From positions 1-5,937 of the forward strand of contig JBLNAE010000368.1 of assembly GCA_050259195.1 (NCBI GenBank): 5,937 nucleotides of DNA, read 5' to 3'. Below the pieces are notes generated by a model. It saw only the letters and a program-made list of their open reading frames with translations, ran no database searches and had not been told where the DNA came from. Shown here piece after piece: positions 5,032-5,937 of this stretch. Origin of the DNA: PSLL01 sp050259195. GTDB taxonomy: Bacteria; Desulfobacterota_D; UBA1144; Nemesobacterales; CSP1-2. How positions within the stretch are numbered: position 1 is the stretch's first letter; each line of letters starts with the position of its first letter. The translations under genes were made by a program, and so were the position numbers.

Positions 5032-5856
5032 CTATCTCCTATTCTCTAAACCTTTAACATAAGTCAAATAACCATTTTCATCCCAGCAGTCCGACAATGT
5101 TTTAGAGAATCCAAAAATCCGCGATACTTCGTCCATAATATCCTCTATGATTGGAGATATTATATTTCTTTTTTCTTTATTAAATTCGTTAATTTCAGAG
5201 AGCTTAATCCTACGCGTTATCGGTTTGTGACTACCTTGATATTTTGAACTTTGCGGTGAGAAAAAGGATCTGCCTCCGAATGTCAAAGAAAAATTATCAA
5301 TAAATTTAAAATCCATAAAGATATTTATTTTCTTAACGCCATAGTTTTCAAGTAATGTCTTCGATAATTGAAGATGTCTTTGTAGTTCATACGATAACCA
5401 AGTAGCAACCAAAAAAGCTTCGTTGCTCATTAAAAAGTCTGCTTGTGAATCAAAAGCAATAAATCCATCAGTGTACAAAGTTATTCTAACTGTGCTTTTA
5501 ATATCTTGTCTTATCGCCTTAGGGTAATATCCTACAGAAATACAATTTTGAAAAGGCTCTATCGTTGGGTAATACCTAAGGGTTTCATTAAAATCAAAAC
5601 GGTGCTCTTGTATGAATTTGCTCAAGACTTCCACCGGAATGTTTAGGGATTCATCAGGAAAACAATAGATTGCTACATGACCAAAATTTTTAATATCTTC
5701 TAACTTAGGAAGGGTAAATTTTTGATGAGCTGCTATACGATCATTCAGCTTTCTGCTTTCTGAAGATGTAGTTTTTTTAGAGGCTACAACAATTTTTTCT
5801 GACTGTTCAATAATAACAACTCTACCGATGTACTCACATCCCAAGAGTCCACACAT
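5032..5856 (-). CDS. Conserved-looking hypothetical protein, possibly the C-terminal half of a larger family
   Basis: This is a 274-residue soluble protein with no signal peptide or membrane segment. The body from about residue 57 is well structured. It contains HVAIYCFPDESLNIPVEVL (60-78), a segment with ISVGYYP, then VRITLYTDGFIAFDSQADF, WLSYELQRHLQLSKTLLENYGV, a FIDNFSLTFGG strand region, and a C-terminal helix EDIMDEVSRIFGF followed by DENGYLTYVKGLE. It vaguely resembles, from memory, the region that follows AlbA_2/Schlafen-type DNA-binding domains in some helix-turn-helix proteins, but no AlbA_2 domain is present here; treat that as weak. Residues 1-50 look less conserved and may be a replaced or decayed N-terminus. 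The start is supported by GGGAG (5864-5868) seven bases upstream; an in-frame TAA lies at 5899-5901. The gene is clearly more AT-rich than umuDC, suggesting a different origin. No nuclease or ATPase motif is visible. Confidence 0.75.
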   Translation of the reverse strand: MCGLLGCEYIGRVVIIEQSEKIVVASKKTTSSESRKLNDRIAAHQKFTLPKLEDIKNFGHVAIYCFPDESLNIPVEVLSKFIQEHRFDFNETLRYYPTIEPFQNCISVGYYPKAIRQDIKSTVRITLYTDGFIAFDSQADFLMSNEAFLVATWLSYELQRHLQLSKTLLENYGVKKINIFMDFKFIDNFSLTFGGRSFFSPQSSKYQGSHKPITRRIKLSEINEFNKEKRNIISPIIEDIMDEVSRIFGFSKTLSDCWDENGYLTYVKGLENRR

Positions 5857-5937
5857 ATATTGTCTCCCACAACTGATCTCATGTGTGCTTCTGAAGGTTT
5901 ATATGAAGAACATATCATTTAGAGACTTAGAACAACT

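Overview
The window is a stretch of bacterial chromosome of moderate GC content. All seven protein genes I can support lie on the minus strand, so transcription runs from high to low coordinates. Organism: it is bacterial, because it has a umuDC SOS operon, strong AGGAGG-type ribosome sites and an intrinsic terminator. An archaeal-style ATP-dependent DNA ligase gene beside a bacterial umuDC operon would suit a Nitrospirota- or delta-proteobacteria-like lineage or an uncultured phylum. That placement is a guess and not a sequence-based assignment.

Layout in the direction of transcription. (a) 5856-5032: a 274-residue conserved-looking protein of unknown function, visibly AT-rich. Directly after its stop lies an 88-bp element with 22-bp inverted ends (4938-5025), MITE-like or a long RNA hairpin. 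(b) 5031-4454: a 578-bp gene-poor gap holding that element, two perfect tandem 16-mers (4807-4838), an AT-rich block and a cluster of short repeats. (c) 4453-4091: a 120-residue protein of unknown function with a charged coiled-coil-like tail, closed by a good intrinsic terminator (4030-4064). (d) 3952-3695: an 85-residue secreted protein with four cysteines in a symmetric CX14CX4CX14C pattern, with its own candidate promoter. (e) 3595-1886: the umuD-umuC operon for error-prone DNA polymerase V. A perfect AGTAC-N8-GTACT palindrome in front of it is a candidate SOS operator. (f) 1783-344: a phospholipase C/acid phosphatase-type phosphoesterase with no signal peptide and an extremely basic C-terminus. 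(g) 223-1: the first 74 residues of an ATP-dependent DNA ligase that runs off the window.

How the genes relate: only umuD and umuC are convincingly one operon (6-bp gap, with the umuC ribosome site overlapping the umuD stop). UmuD is cleaved when RecA filaments form, and UmuD'2C is the lesion-bypass polymerase. The ligase is another DNA-repair enzyme on the same strand, but an unrelated phosphoesterase gene separates them. Three computed starts should be moved inward to match strong ribosome sites: umuD to 3595, the secreted protein to 3952 and the coiled-coil protein to 4453. I found no clear new multi-gene system. The best leads are the cysteine-patterned secreted protein, the inverted-repeat element, the candidate SOS operator and the unidentified 274-residue protein.
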